Assembly (NCBI RefSeq): GCF_016055025.1
Contig: NZ_JAECVW010000005.1
Source of the DNA: Thermoactinomyces intermedius
Lineage (GTDB): Bacteria; Bacillota; Bacilli; Thermoactinomycetales; Thermoactinomycetaceae
DNA length: 64,000 bases
Reading direction: 5' to 3' (one strand)
Shown: piece after piece, positions 34,986-43,868 of the stretch
Position numbering within the stretch: position 1 is the first letter of the stretch
Layout: each line of letters begins with the position of its first letter
The notes under the pieces: generated by a model
Told to the model about the DNA's origin: nothing
The model's input: the letters and a program-made list of their open reading frames with translations, nothing else
Databases searched by the model: none
Made by a program: the position numbers and the translations under genes

Positions 34986-35615
34986 GTGAAAGGGATTCTC
35001 GGTAGAAAACTCGGGATGACTCAGGTCTTCAATGAAGACGGAGTGGTCACTCCGGTTACGGTGGTTGAAGCAGGTCCCTGTGTCGTGTTGCAGAAAAAGG
35101 AAGTCGCAACCGACGGATATGAGGCCGTTCAACTCGGTTTTGACGAAAAGAAAGAACATCGTGCAAACAAGCCGGAACTCGGTCATGCGAAAAAAGCCGG
35201 CGTCAAACCCCAAAAATTCATCAAAGAGATCCGCGGTGTGAACTTGGATGAGTATGAATTGGGAAGCACCATCAAAGCGGATATTTTCTCTGAAGGGGAC
35301 ATCGTGGATGTCACTGGAACATCCAAAGGGAAAGGATTTGCCGGTGCCATTAAACGGCATAACCAATCCCGCGGTCCGATGAGTCACGGTTCCCGTTATC
35401 ATCGCAGACCCGGTTCTTTGGGTGCGGTTGGTCCGAGCCGTGTGTTCAAAGGACAAACATTGCCCGGACGCATGGGCGGAGACAAGGTGACAACACAAAA
35501 CCTGCAAGTGGTTCGTGTTGATGCCGAGAAAAATCTGCTCTTGATCAAAGGCGCCATTCCGGGACCGAAAAACGGTTATGTAGTGATCAAATCTGCTGTG
35601 AAAGCAGGCAACTGA
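34986..35615 (+). CDS. rplC: 50S ribosomal protein L3
   Basis: Assembly-initiating large-subunit protein, 209 aa, starting KGILGRKLGMTQVF. GTG 34986 is used: AGGAGGTG (34972-34979) is 6 nt upstream, while the in-frame GTG at 34977 is part of that site. Confidence 0.97.
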   Translation: MKGILGRKLGMTQVFNEDGVVTPVTVVEAGPCVVLQKKEVATDGYEAVQLGFDEKKEHRANKPELGHAKKAGVKPQKFIKEIRGVNLDEYELGSTIKADIFSEGDIVDVTGTSKGKGFAGAIKRHNQSRGPMSHGSRYHRRPGSLGAVGPSRVFKGQTLPGRMGGDKVTTQNLQVVRVDAEKNLLLIKGAIPGPKNGYVVIKSAVKAGN

Positions 35616-35640
35616 TTGAGTGAAGAAAGGAGGAGCATCC

Positions 35641-36267
35641 ATGCCAAAGTTAACGGTCTTAGATATGAGCGGTAAGCAAGTCGGGGACATTGAGCTTTCT
35701 GAAAATGTTTTTGGCATCACCCCGAATGAAGCTGTGTTGCACGAAGCCGTTGTCATGCAACAAGCATCCTTGCGCCGCGGTACCCATGCAACCAAAAATC
35801 GTGCGGCTGTGAGCGGTGGCGGTAAAAAACCCTGGAGACAAAAAGGAACCGGACGCGCACGTCACGGCAGCATTCGTTCCCCGTTGTGGGTTGGCGGTGG
35901 CACCGTGTTTGGTCCGCAACCACGGAGCTATGCTTACAAATTGCCGAAAAAAGTACGGCGTCTTGCCATTAAATCGGCGCTTTCTTCCAAAGTGAACGAC
36001 AGCGAGCTGATCGTTCTGGATGAATTGAAAATGGAACAGCCCAAAACCCGTGAGATGGTTCAAGTCCTCAAAAATCTGGGTGTGGATCGCAAAGCGTTGA
36101 TCGTTGCAGATCAAGTGGAAGAAAATGCAGAGCTTTCCGCCCGTAACATTCCGGGAGTGAAAGTGATCCCGGCTGAAGGCTTGAATGTTCTTGATGTGCT
36201 TTATCATGACAAACTCATTCTCACCCGCGGGGCTGTGAATCGCATTGAGGAGGTGTTTGGCCAGTGA
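35641..36267 (+). CDS. rplD: 50S ribosomal protein L4
   Basis: 208 aa; starts PKLTVLDMSGKQVG, with the exit-tunnel loop GGGKKPWRQKGTGRARHG and GGGTVFGPQPRSY. In enterobacteria L4 autoregulates the S10 operon; no such site is apparent here. AAGGAGGAG upstream. Confidence 0.98.
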   Translation: MPKLTVLDMSGKQVGDIELSENVFGITPNEAVLHEAVVMQQASLRRGTHATKNRAAVSGGGKKPWRQKGTGRARHGSIRSPLWVGGGTVFGPQPRSYAYKLPKKVRRLAIKSALSSKVNDSELIVLDELKMEQPKTREMVQVLKNLGVDRKALIVADQVEENAELSARNIPGVKVIPAEGLNVLDVLYHDKLILTRGAVNRIEEVFGQ

Positions 36268-36551
36268 AAAACCCACGTGACATTATTCGTCGACCGGTCA
36301 TCACCGAAGAGTCCACAGACCTGATGGAAGAAAAGAAATATGTATTTGAAGTCGATCCCCGCGCAAACAAAGTGGAAGTGAAAAAAGCGATCGAAGAGAT
36401 CTTCGGCGTGAAAGTGGATAAAGTAAACACAATGCGCGTAAAAGGAAAAGTGAAACGTTACGGTCGTTACAGCGGTCGCAGACCCGAACGGAAAAAAGCG
36501 ATTGTAACGCTCACGGAAGACAGCAAGGCCATCGAAGTATTTGAGGTTTGA
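36264..36551 (+). CDS. rplW: 50S ribosomal protein L23
   Basis: Exit-site protein and docking site for trigger factor and SRP. 95 aa, with IIRRPVITEES. GTG start overlaps the rplD stop (GTGA), so translation is coupled. Confidence 0.97.
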   Translation: MKNPRDIIRRPVITEESTDLMEEKKYVFEVDPRANKVEVKKAIEEIFGVKVDKVNTMRVKGKVKRYGRYSGRRPERKKAIVTLTEDSKAIEVFEV

Positions 36552-36578
36552 TATTAAGCAAGAAGGAGGGAAAGAGCA

Positions 36579-37412
36579 GTGGCTATTAAATCTTTTAAGC
36601 CAACGACCCCGTCCCGTCGTCATATGACCGTTTCGGCATTTGATGAGATTACGACGGATAAGCCGGAAAAGTCATTGGTTGTTCCGCTGGTGAGAAAAGC
36701 CGGCCGCAACAATCAAGGGAAATTAACGGTCCGCCATCAAGGTGGGGGACATAAACGGAAATACCGTATCATTGACTTTAAACGTGATAAAGATGGCATT
36801 CCAGGCAAAGTTGCCACAATCGAGTACGACCCGAACCGTTCTGCAAACATTGCACTGATCCATTATAAAGATGGTGAAAAACGCTACATCTTGGCACCGC
36901 ACGGATTGAAAGTCGGAATGACCGTGGTTTCCGGTCCGGATGCGGACATTCGTGTCGGAAACGCCTTGCCGCTGAAAAACATCCCGGTGGGTACGGTGAT
37001 TCACAACATCGAAATGAAACCGGGCCGCGGCGGTCAATTGGTGCGTGCTGCAGGTGCTTCTGCACAACTGCTCGGGAAAGAAGGAAAATATGCGATCATT
37101 CGCCTGGCTTCCGGCGAAACCCGGATGATCCTTCTCACCTGTCGTGCAACGATTGGTCAAGTCGGAAACATTGATCATGAATTGATCCGTGTGGGGAAAG
37201 CCGGACGTTCCCGTTGGATGGGTAAACGGCCGACGGTTCGCGGTTCGGTGATGAACCCGGTGGATCACCCGCATGGTGGTGGGGAAGGTCGTGCACCGAT
37301 CGGACGCAAATCTCCGGTTACCCCGTGGGGAAAACCGACGCTGGGTTACAAAACCCGCAAGAAAAACAAGCAGTCTGACAAATATATTATTCGTCGCCGT
37401 AAAGGTAAATAA
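36579..37412 (+). CDS. rplB: 50S ribosomal protein L2
   Basis: Peptidyl-transferase-centre protein, 277 aa. Contains GRNNQGKLTVRHQGGGHKR and the diagnostic MNPVDHPHGGGEGR with the essential His. GTG start with AAGGAGGG upstream. Confidence 0.98.
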   Translation: MAIKSFKPTTPSRRHMTVSAFDEITTDKPEKSLVVPLVRKAGRNNQGKLTVRHQGGGHKRKYRIIDFKRDKDGIPGKVATIEYDPNRSANIALIHYKDGEKRYILAPHGLKVGMTVVSGPDADIRVGNALPLKNIPVGTVIHNIEMKPGRGGQLVRAAGASAQLLGKEGKYAIIRLASGETRMILLTCRATIGQVGNIDHELIRVGKAGRSRWMGKRPTVRGSVMNPVDHPHGGGEGRAPIGRKSPVTPWGKPTLGYKTRKKNKQSDKYIIRRRKGK

Positions 37413-37451
37413 AGGCTGTGAAATAGCCTCACTCGAAGGGAGGTCGAACTT

Positions 37452-37733
37452 ATGGGCCGCAGCTTGAAAAAAGGGCCATTTGCCGATGCACATCTTTTGA
37501 AAAAAGTGGAAGAACTGAACAAAAAAGACGAAAAACGTGTGATCAAAACATGGTCTCGTCGTTCCACCATTTTCCCCGAATTTGTGGGTCATACGTTTGC
37601 TGTGCATGACGGGCGCAAACATGTGCCGGTTTATGTGACAGAAGACATGGTGGGCCACAAATTGGGTGAATTCGTACCGACCCGGACCTTCAGAGGGCAT
37701 GCCGGTGATGACAAGAAAACGAAAAGACGGTAG
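37452..37733 (+). CDS. rpsS: 30S ribosomal protein S19
   Basis: 93 aa head protein; starts GRSLKKGPFADAHLLKKV and contains HDGRKHVPVYVTEDMVGHK. GGGAGG upstream. Confidence 0.98.
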   Translation: MGRSLKKGPFADAHLLKKVEELNKKDEKRVIKTWSRRSTIFPEFVGHTFAVHDGRKHVPVYVTEDMVGHKLGEFVPTRTFRGHAGDDKKTKRR

Positions 37734-37762
37734 AGGTTTCGGTTAAGAGAGGAGGTTAAATG

Positions 37763-38098
37763 ATGAAAGCAAAAGCAGTTGCTCGTTACGTGCGGATCGC
37801 TCCCCGTAAAGCACGTCTGGTGATTGACTTGATTCGCGGCAAATCTGTAGAAGAGGCACTTGCCATTTTACGCTTTACTCCTCGTGCCGCCTCTCCGATT
37901 ATTGAGAAAGTGTTGAACTCCGCCGTAGCGAATGCGGAGCATAACTACAATATGGACACCAATCGTCTTTATGTAGAGCAAGCTTTCGTAGATGAGGGGC
38001 CGACGATGAAGCGTTACATTGCACGTGCTCGGGGTGGCGCGGGCCGTATCAACAAACGCACAAGCCACATTACGGTAGTTGTTTCTGAAAAAGAATGA
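37763..38098 (+). CDS. rplV: 50S ribosomal protein L22
   Basis: Tunnel-constriction protein, 111 aa; KAKAVARYVRIAPRKARLV and TSHITVVVSEKE at the end. ATG 37763 is preferred over the adjacent ATG 37760, because AGAGGAGG (37748-37755) is better spaced and it matches the Bacillus start. Confidence 0.97.
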   Translation: MKAKAVARYVRIAPRKARLVIDLIRGKSVEEALAILRFTPRAASPIIEKVLNSAVANAEHNYNMDTNRLYVEQAFVDEGPTMKRYIARARGGAGRINKRTSHITVVVSEKE

Positions 38099-38120
38099 TT
38101 GAATAAGGAGGGATGAAGCT

Positions 38121-38783
38121 TTGGGTCAAAAGGTAAATCCGGTGGGTCTGCGTGTCGGCGTGATCCGCGACTGGGAATCCAAATGGTATGCGGATAAAGA
38201 CTATGCAGATCTCTTGCACGAAGACATTCGAGTCCGTGAGTATATCAAAAAACGCCTGAAAGACGCAGCGGTGTCTGGAATTGAGATTGAACGTGCTGCA
38301 AATCGCATTAACATCACCCTTCATACCGCGAAACCCGGAATGGTGATCGGTAAAGGTGGAGCTGAGGTGGAAGCACTTCGTCAGGCTCTTACCAAATTGA
38401 CCGGCAAGAAAGTTCACATCAACATCAGCGAAGTGAAAAACCCGGAGCTTGATGCATATCTGGTAGCTGAAAACATTGCACAACAACTGGAACGCCGTGT
38501 TTCATTCCGTCGTGCGATGAAACAAGCCATTCAGCGTTCGGTTCGTGCCGGAGCAAAAGGGGTTCGCACTTTGGTGAGCGGCCGTCTTGGCGGTGCAGAC
38601 ATTGCACGCAGTGAAGGTTACAGCGAAGGAACGGTTCCGCTTCACACATTGCGTGCTGATATTGACTACGGTTTTGCCGAAGCACATACCACATACGGCC
38701 GGATCGGTGTGAAGGTATGGATTTATCGTGGCGAAGTTTTGCCGCAAAAAAATAAAGAAGGAGCAGCGGAAGGAGGCGAGTAA
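38121..38783 (+). CDS. rpsC: 30S ribosomal protein S3
   Basis: 220 aa; starts GQKVNPVGLRVGVIRDW, with the KH RNA-binding domain GMVIGKGGAEVEALRQ and mRNA-entry residues RRAMKQAI. TTG start with AAGGAGGG upstream. Confidence 0.98.
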   Translation: MGQKVNPVGLRVGVIRDWESKWYADKDYADLLHEDIRVREYIKKRLKDAAVSGIEIERAANRINITLHTAKPGMVIGKGGAEVEALRQALTKLTGKKVHINISEVKNPELDAYLVAENIAQQLERRVSFRRAMKQAIQRSVRAGAKGVRTLVSGRLGGADIARSEGYSEGTVPLHTLRADIDYGFAEAHTTYGRIGVKVWIYRGEVLPQKNKEGAAEGGE

Positions 38784-38786
38784 CCT

Positions 38787-39212
38787 ATGCTGATGCCAAA
38801 ACGCGTGAAGTTCCGCCGTCCACATCGCCCCAGTTTGAAAGGGAGGGCAAAAGGCGGTACGGAAGTCGCTTTCGGTGAATTTGGTTTACAAGCGCTTGAA
38901 CCGGCTTGGATCACCAACCGTCAAATCGAAGCTGCCCGTATTGCCATGACCCGTTACATGAAACGTGGCGGGAAAGTGTGGATTAAAATTTTCCCGGATC
39001 AACCGATCACTCAAAAACCCCTCGAAGTACGGATGGGAAGCGGGAAAGGTTCGCCCGAAAAGTGGGTGGCGGTTGTGAAACCTGGCAAAGTGATGTTTGA
39101 AGTAGCAGGGGTTCCGGAAGAAGTGGCCCGTGAAGCGATTCGTCTTGCAGCTCACAAACTTCCGATCAAAACCAAATTTGTAAAACGTGAAGAAGCGGGT
39201 GGTAACGAATGA
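38787..39212 (+). CDS. rplP: 50S ribosomal protein L16
   Basis: 141 aa; starts LMPKRVKFRRPHR, with GKGSPEKWVAVVKPG. ATG 38787 with AGGAGG 10 nt upstream. The 3' end overlaps rpmC. Confidence 0.97.
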   Translation: MLMPKRVKFRRPHRPSLKGRAKGGTEVAFGEFGLQALEPAWITNRQIEAARIAMTRYMKRGGKVWIKIFPDQPITQKPLEVRMGSGKGSPEKWVAVVKPGKVMFEVAGVPEEVAREAIRLAAHKLPIKTKFVKREEAGGNE

Positions 39213-39421
39213 AAGCAAAAGAGCTGATCGAATTGACCACCGCCGAAATCGAGCAAAAGCTCGCACAGTACAAAGAAGAGCTGTTTAACCTCCGCTTCCA
39301 ATCGGCAACCGGTCAATTGGAAAACCCGGCCCGGTTGCGTCAGGTTCGCAAGGATATTGCCCGTTGTAAAACCGTATTGCGGGAGCGCGAACTAGGGATT
39401 GAAAGGAGGAAACAGGGATGA
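39209..39421 (+). CDS. rpmC: 50S ribosomal protein L29
   Basis: 70 aa; KELIELTTAEIEQKL and LFNLRFQSATGQLENPAR are typical. ATGA overlap with rplP, and another ATGA overlap with rpsQ. Confidence 0.96.
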   Translation: MKAKELIELTTAEIEQKLAQYKEELFNLRFQSATGQLENPARLRQVRKDIARCKTVLRERELGIERRKQG

Positions 39422-39684
39422 ACGAGCGCACAAGTCGCCGTAAAGTACGTGTCGGCAAAGTGGTCAGCGATAAAATGGATAAAACGATCGTCGTCGCTGT
39501 TGAAACCTACAAAAAGCATCCATTGTACGGAAAACGCGTGAAATACACCAAAAAGTTCAAAGCGCATGATGAAGAAAACCGTGCAAAAGTCGGAGATGTT
39601 GTACGAATCATGGAAACACGTCCGCTTTCAAAAGATAAGCGCTGGCGTTTGGTTGAAATCGTTGAAGAAGCAGTGATTGTTTAA
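39418..39684 (+). CDS. rpsQ: 30S ribosomal protein S17
   Basis: 88 aa OB-fold protein; VGKVVSDKMDKTIVVAV and ETRPLSKDKRWRLVEIVE. GAAAGGAGG lies inside the end of rpmC. Confidence 0.97.
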   Translation: MNERTSRRKVRVGKVVSDKMDKTIVVAVETYKKHPLYGKRVKYTKKFKAHDEENRAKVGDVVRIMETRPLSKDKRWRLVEIVEEAVIV

Positions 39685-39722
39685 TGACAAGCGCATGATT
39701 GAAGCGGGAAGGAGGGAATGTC

Positions 39723-40091
39723 ATGATTCAACCTCAAACACGTTTGCGTGTGGCAGATAACTCTGGTGCGAAGGAAGTAATGTGCATTCGTGTACTTGGT
39801 GGATCGAAAAAATCATCGGCCGGTATCGGTGATGTGATTGTGGCTTCTGTAAAACAAGCTACACCCGGTGGCGTTGTCAAGAAAGGGGATGTCGTGAAGT
39901 GCGTGGTGGTACGCACGGTCCGTTCCGTACGTCGTCCGGACGGTTCTTACATCCGCTTTGACGAAAACGCCGCGGTTGTGATCAAAGATGATAAAAGCCC
40001 TCGCGGTACACGGATTTTTGGACCCGTTGCCCGTGAGTTGCGTGACCGCGACTTCATGAAAATCATCTCTTTAGCACCGGAAGTACTCTAA
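39723..40091 (+). CDS. rplN: 50S ribosomal protein L14
   Basis: 122 aa; starts IQPQTRLRVADNSGAKEVMCIRV-type sequence and ends FMKIISLAPEVL. ATG 39723; AAGGAGGG 8 nt upstream. Confidence 0.98.
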   Translation: MIQPQTRLRVADNSGAKEVMCIRVLGGSKKSSAGIGDVIVASVKQATPGGVVKKGDVVKCVVVRTVRSVRRPDGSYIRFDENAAVVIKDDKSPRGTRIFGPVARELRDRDFMKIISLAPEVL

Positions 40092-40144
40092 GGATTTCAT
40101 GAAGATGAAAACAGAACACTTCTGCAGGTAAGGAGGTGCCCGGT

Positions 40145-40498
40145 ATGCACATCAAAAAGGGTGATATGGTCATTGTGATGCGAGGTAAAGAAGCTCCGTA
40201 CTTCGCAGATGGCAAAAAAGTTTACACTCGCGGCCGTGTGATTAAAGCAATGCCGAAAGAAAACCGTGTGCTGGTTGAAGGTGTCAACATGGTCAAAAAG
40301 CACACTCGCCCGACCCAAGCCAATCCACAAGGCGGGATCGTTGAACAGGAAGCACCGATTCATGTATCCAATGTGATGATCGAAGATCCGAAAACCAAAG
40401 AGCCGACCCGTGTCGGTTACAAGTTTGTGGAAGGCAAAAACGGCGAGAAGAAAAAAGTGCGCTATGCGAAAAAATCGGGAGAAATTCTTGACAAGTAA
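40145..40498 (+). CDS. rplX: 50S ribosomal protein L24
   Basis: Assembly initiator, 117 aa with a KOW motif (HIKKGDMVIVMRGKEAP). ATG 40145 chosen: AGGAGGTG at 40131-40138. An in-frame GTG at 40136 overlaps that site. The alignment has a slightly longer loop (YFADGKKVYTRG) than usual. Confidence 0.96.
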   Translation: MHIKKGDMVIVMRGKEAPYFADGKKVYTRGRVIKAMPKENRVLVEGVNMVKKHTRPTQANPQGGIVEQEAPIHVSNVMIEDPKTKEPTRVGYKFVEGKNGEKKKVRYAKKSGEILDK

Positions 40499-40524
40499 TG
40501 TTTGATGAAGGGAGGTTAACCCTG

Positions 40525-41067
40525 ATGGCAGCACGCTTGAAAGAGCAGTATCTCAATGAGGTATCTCCTGCCCTCATGAAAAAATTCGGATACAAATCTA
40601 CCATGCAAGTACCCAAAGTGGAAAAAGTCGTAATCAACATGGGTGTGGGTGAAGCTGTACAAAACTCCAAAGCTTTGGATGGTGCAGTGGAAGACCTCAC
40701 ATTGATTTCCGGTCAAAAGCCTGTTGTGACACGGGCGAAAAAGTCAATTGCCGGATTTAAACTCCGTGAAGGAATGCCGATTGGTGCAAAAGTAACCCTT
40801 CGTGGAGAACGGATGTATCATTTCCTTGACAAACTGATGAATGTGGCTCTGCCACGGGTTCGCGATTTCCGCGGGGTATCCCCGAAATCCTTTGACGGAC
40901 GCGGAAACTACACCCTCGGTTTGAAAGAGCAATTGATTTTCCCGGAAATCTCTTACGATAAAGTGGACAAAGTTCGCGGAATGGATGTCGTGATCGTGAC
41001 GACAGCCGATACGGATGAAGAAGCGCGTGAATTGTTGGCATTGATGGGAATGCCTTTTCGCAAATAA
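40525..41067 (+). CDS. rplE: 50S ribosomal protein L5
   Basis: 5S rRNA-binding protein, 180 aa; contains VPKVEKVVINMGVGEAV and ends LLALMGMPFRK. ATG 40525 fits the family start; GGGAGG is about 11 nt upstream. ATG 40498 would overlap the rplX stop and add nine residues. Confidence 0.95.
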   Translation: MAARLKEQYLNEVSPALMKKFGYKSTMQVPKVEKVVINMGVGEAVQNSKALDGAVEDLTLISGQKPVVTRAKKSIAGFKLREGMPIGAKVTLRGERMYHFLDKLMNVALPRVRDFRGVSPKSFDGRGNYTLGLKEQLIFPEISYDKVDKVRGMDVVIVTTADTDEEARELLALMGMPFRK

Positions 41068-41100
41068 CGGGACGGCAAAACTTTGAAGGGAGGGAATCAC

Positions 41101-41286
41101 TTGGCCAAAAAATCGATGATCGTGAAGTCGAAACGCAAACCGAAATTCAAAGTTCGTGCTTATACGCGCTGTGAACGTTGCGGTCGCCCGCATTCGGTGA
41201 TGCGTAAGTTCCGTCTGTGTCGTATTTGCTTCCGAGAATTGGCCTACAAAGGGCAGATTCCCGGCGTGAAAAAAGCAAGTTGGTAA
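41101..41286 (+). CDS. rpsN: 30S ribosomal protein S14, zinc-binding type Z
   Basis: 61-aa short S14 with the zinc motif CERCGR ... CRICFREL (two CxxC pairs), typical of Gram-positives. TTG 41101 with AGGGAGGG upstream. A longer zinc-free paralogue, often present elsewhere in this order, is not in the window. Confidence 0.96.
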   Translation: MAKKSMIVKSKRKPKFKVRAYTRCERCGRPHSVMRKFRLCRICFRELAYKGQIPGVKKASW

Positions 41287-41309
41287 TAGGATAGGAAGGA
41301 GGGTTTCAC

Positions 41310-41708
41310 ATGGTGATGACAGACCCGATTGCAGATATGCTGACAAGAATTCGGAATGCCAATATGGTTCGTCATGAAAGTGTTGAGTTTCCGGCATCCC
41401 GTATGAAGCGGGAAATCGCCGAGATCTTGAAACGTGAAGGTTTTATCCGCGACGCGGAATATATTGAAGACAACAAACAAGGCATTATTCGGATTTTCTT
41501 GAAGTACGGACCAAACAATGAAAAAGTGATTACCGGATTGAAACGGATCAGCAAACCCGGGTTGCGCGTTTATGTAAAAGCCAATGAAATTCCGCGTGTT
41601 TTGCGTGGTTTGGGCATTGCTCTTTTGTCCACCAGCAAAGGGATTTTGACGGACAAAGAGGCCCGTGAGCAAAAAGTCGGCGGAGAAGTCATTGCGTATA
41701 TCTGGTAA
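41310..41708 (+). CDS. rpsH: 30S ribosomal protein S8
   Basis: 132 aa; MTDPIADMLTRIRNAN and the C-terminal STSKGILTDKEAREQKVGG. AAGGAGGG upstream. In enterobacteria S8 represses the spc operon; no equivalent site was identified. Confidence 0.97.
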   Translation: MVMTDPIADMLTRIRNANMVRHESVEFPASRMKREIAEILKREGFIRDAEYIEDNKQGIIRIFLKYGPNNEKVITGLKRISKPGLRVYVKANEIPRVLRGLGIALLSTSKGILTDKEAREQKVGGEVIAYIW

Positions 41709-41734
41709 TTGGTTTACGGATGGAGGTGAATGTT

Positions 41735-42271
41735 ATGTCTCGTATCGGGAAAAAACCGATTGAAATCCCAAACGGGGTTGAAGTAAACGTGGAAGGGAAC
41801 AAGGTTACCGTGAAAGGACCGAAAGGCACCTTGTCCCGTGACTTCCATTCCGATATCAGCATCAAGGTGGAAGAGAATCAAGTCGTGGTGGAACGTCCGA
41901 ACGATCATCGGACCTACCGTGCTTTACACGGAACCACCCGCAGCTTGATCGCCGGAATGGTGGAAGGCGTAAGCAAAGGATTCTCCAAAACCCTCGAGTT
42001 GGTTGGTGTCGGTTATCGGGCTCAGAAAAAAGGAAACAAACTGGTCTTGAACGTCGGTTATTCTCATCCGGTGGAGATCACTCCGATGGATGGAATCGAG
42101 ATTGATGTCCCTTCCCAAACACAAGTCGTTGTCAAAGGGATCGACAAACAAGTTGTTGGTGAAATGGCCGCCAACATCCGGAAAGTCCGTGTACCTGAAC
42201 CTTACAAAGGCAAAGGAATCAAGTACAGCGATGAAGTGATTCGTCGTAAGGAAGGGAAAACCGGGAAGTAA
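41735..42271 (+). CDS. rplF: 50S ribosomal protein L6
   Basis: 178 aa; starts SRIGKKPIEIPNGVEV and ends GKGIKYSDEVIRRKEGKTGK. ATG 41735 is used, because GGAGGTG (41722-41728) precedes it; ATG 41720 overlaps that site. Confidence 0.97.
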   Translation: MSRIGKKPIEIPNGVEVNVEGNKVTVKGPKGTLSRDFHSDISIKVEENQVVVERPNDHRTYRALHGTTRSLIAGMVEGVSKGFSKTLELVGVGYRAQKKGNKLVLNVGYSHPVEITPMDGIEIDVPSQTQVVVKGIDKQVVGEMAANIRKVRVPEPYKGKGIKYSDEVIRRKEGKTGK

Positions 42272-42306
42272 ACCGTAGCATGATCAAGAAGGGAGTGAAC
42301 TAGACC

Positions 42307-42675
42307 GTGATTCGTAAAGTAAGTCGTAACGAGAGACGGAAAAAACGCCATTTGCGTGTTCGCAACAAAGTGTTTGGTACCGCTGAGCGTCCCCGTTTGA
42401 ACGTTTTCCGTTCTTCCAAAAACATTTACGCTCAATTGATCGATGACATGGCCGGACACACATTGGCAGCTGCTTCGACCTTGGATAAAGAAATCAAAGA
42501 AAAAGGTGTCAATGGCGGAACAGTGGATGCGGCACGCGAAGTCGGCAAATTGATTGCGAAACGAGCTGCGGACAAAGGATTCAATAAAGTTGTTTTTGAT
42601 CGCGGCGGATACATTTATCATGGTCGTGTGAAAGCTTTGGCTGAAGGAGCACGGGAAGGAGGTCTGGACTTTTGA
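42307..42675 (+). CDS. rplR: 50S ribosomal protein L18
   Basis: 5S rRNA-binding protein, 122 aa; RLNVFRSSKNIYAQLIDD and the C-terminal DRGGYIYHGRVKALAEGARE. GTG start with AAGGGAG upstream; its stop overlaps rpsE. Confidence 0.97.
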   Translation: MIRKVSRNERRKKRHLRVRNKVFGTAERPRLNVFRSSKNIYAQLIDDMAGHTLAAASTLDKEIKEKGVNGGTVDAAREVGKLIAKRAADKGFNKVVFDRGGYIYHGRVKALAEGAREGGLDF

Positions 42676-43190
42676 GCAAACAAGAGAAGCCGCGCAAAAG
42701 AGATGCTGCGCAATCAGAGTTTATCGAAAAAGTGGTTAGCATTAACCGTGTGGCAAAAGTTGTAAAAGGCGGACGTCGCTTCAGTTTCAGCGCTCTTGTC
42801 GTTGTCGGCGACGGCAAAGGCAAAGTTGGAGCAGGGATCGGAAAAGCGGCTGAAGTACCGGAAGCCATTCGCAAAGGAATTGAGAATGCGAAAAAGAATA
42901 TGATTCGTGTCCCCCTTTTGGGAAGCACGATTCCTCACGAAATGATCGGCCGTTTTGGTGCCGGGGAAGTTCTTTTGAAGCCGGCATCGAAAGGTACCGG
43001 AGTCATTGCCGGAGGTCCTGTGCGTGACGTGTTGAATGCTGCAGGTGTTGGTGACATTCTGACGAAATCGACAGGTTCAAACAACCCGATCAATATGGTA
43101 CGCGCTACGCTGAATGGACTCGAAAACTTGAAACGTCCGGAAGACGTAGCAAAACTGCGCGGTAAAAGCGTAGAGGAACTGTTGGGATAA
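42672..43190 (+). CDS. rpsE: 30S ribosomal protein S5
   Basis: Fidelity protein, 172 aa; VAKVVKGGRRFSFSALVVVG and the GKVGAGIGKAAEVPEAIRK region. TTG start overlaps the rplR stop by 4 nt, with AAGGAGGT at 42655-42662. Confidence 0.97.
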   Translation: MSKQEKPRKRDAAQSEFIEKVVSINRVAKVVKGGRRFSFSALVVVGDGKGKVGAGIGKAAEVPEAIRKGIENAKKNMIRVPLLGSTIPHEMIGRFGAGEVLLKPASKGTGVIAGGPVRDVLNAAGVGDILTKSTGSNNPINMVRATLNGLENLKRPEDVAKLRGKSVEELLG

Positions 43191-43203
43191 GGAGGGGATG
43201 ACC

Positions 43204-43392
43204 ATGGCTAAAAAACTGGCGATTACCCTCAAGCGCAGCATGATCGGCCGCCCGGAAAGCCAACGCGTAACTTTGCGTACGCTGGGTTTGAAAAAACGTG
43301 AACAAACCGTTACGCATCAAGACAATCCGGCAATTCGCGGGATGCTGAACAAGGTATCACACCTGGTAGAAGTCAAAGAAATCAACGAGTGA
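43204..43392 (+). CDS. rpmD: 50S ribosomal protein L30
   Basis: 62 aa; KKLAITLKRSMIGRPESQR and LGLKKREQTVTHQD. ATG 43204 with GGAGGGG 6 nt upstream; ATG 43198 lies in that site. Confidence 0.96.
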   Translation: MAKKLAITLKRSMIGRPESQRVTLRTLGLKKREQTVTHQDNPAIRGMLNKVSHLVEVKEINE

Positions 43393-43427
43393 TTTTTGGA
43401 TGACATGCTGAAGAGGAGGTGCGAGGG

Positions 43428-43868
43428 ATGAAATTGCATGAATTAAAGCCAGCTACCGGCGCTCGTAAAGCGAAAAAACGCCTTGGACGTGGTATTGCAG
43501 CGGGTCAGGGAAAAACTTCGGGACGTGGTCAAAAAGGACAAAATGCACGTTCCGGTGGCGGTGTACGCCCTGGTTTTGAAGGGGGTCAAATGCCGATTTA
43601 CCGCCGCTTGCCGAAACGCGGTTTTACAAACCCGAATCGTGTGGAATACGCAATCGTCAACCTGGACACGTTGAACCGGTTTGAAGACGGAACCGTTGTG
43701 ACACCGGAACTCTTGGTTAAAGAAGGCGTTGTTAAAAACCTGAAAAGCGGATTGAAAGTTCTTGGCAATGGCGAACTGGAGAAAAAGCTGACGGTGAAAG
43801 CTCACAAATTCTCTGCTTCAGCGCAGGAGAAAATTAACGCCGCTGGTGGAGCGACGGAGGTAATCTAA
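43428..43868 (+). CDS. rplO: 50S ribosomal protein L15
   Basis: 146 aa; starts KLHELKPATGARKAKKRLG, with glycine-rich GKTSGRGQKGQNARSGGG. ATG 43428 with GAGGTGCGAGGG upstream. Its last base overlaps the secY start codon. Confidence 0.97.
   Translation: MKLHELKPATGARKAKKRLGRGIAAGQGKTSGRGQKGQNARSGGGVRPGFEGGQMPIYRRLPKRGFTNPNRVEYAIVNLDTLNRFEDGTVVTPELLVKEGVVKNLKSGLKVLGNGELEKKLTVKAHKFSASAQEKINAAGGATEVI

Noticed and set aside
34497..35795. 432-aa minus-strand open frame over rpsJ-rplC
   Set aside because: Lies opposite conserved ribosomal genes and across their promoter; no Shine-Dalgarno or recognisable domain.
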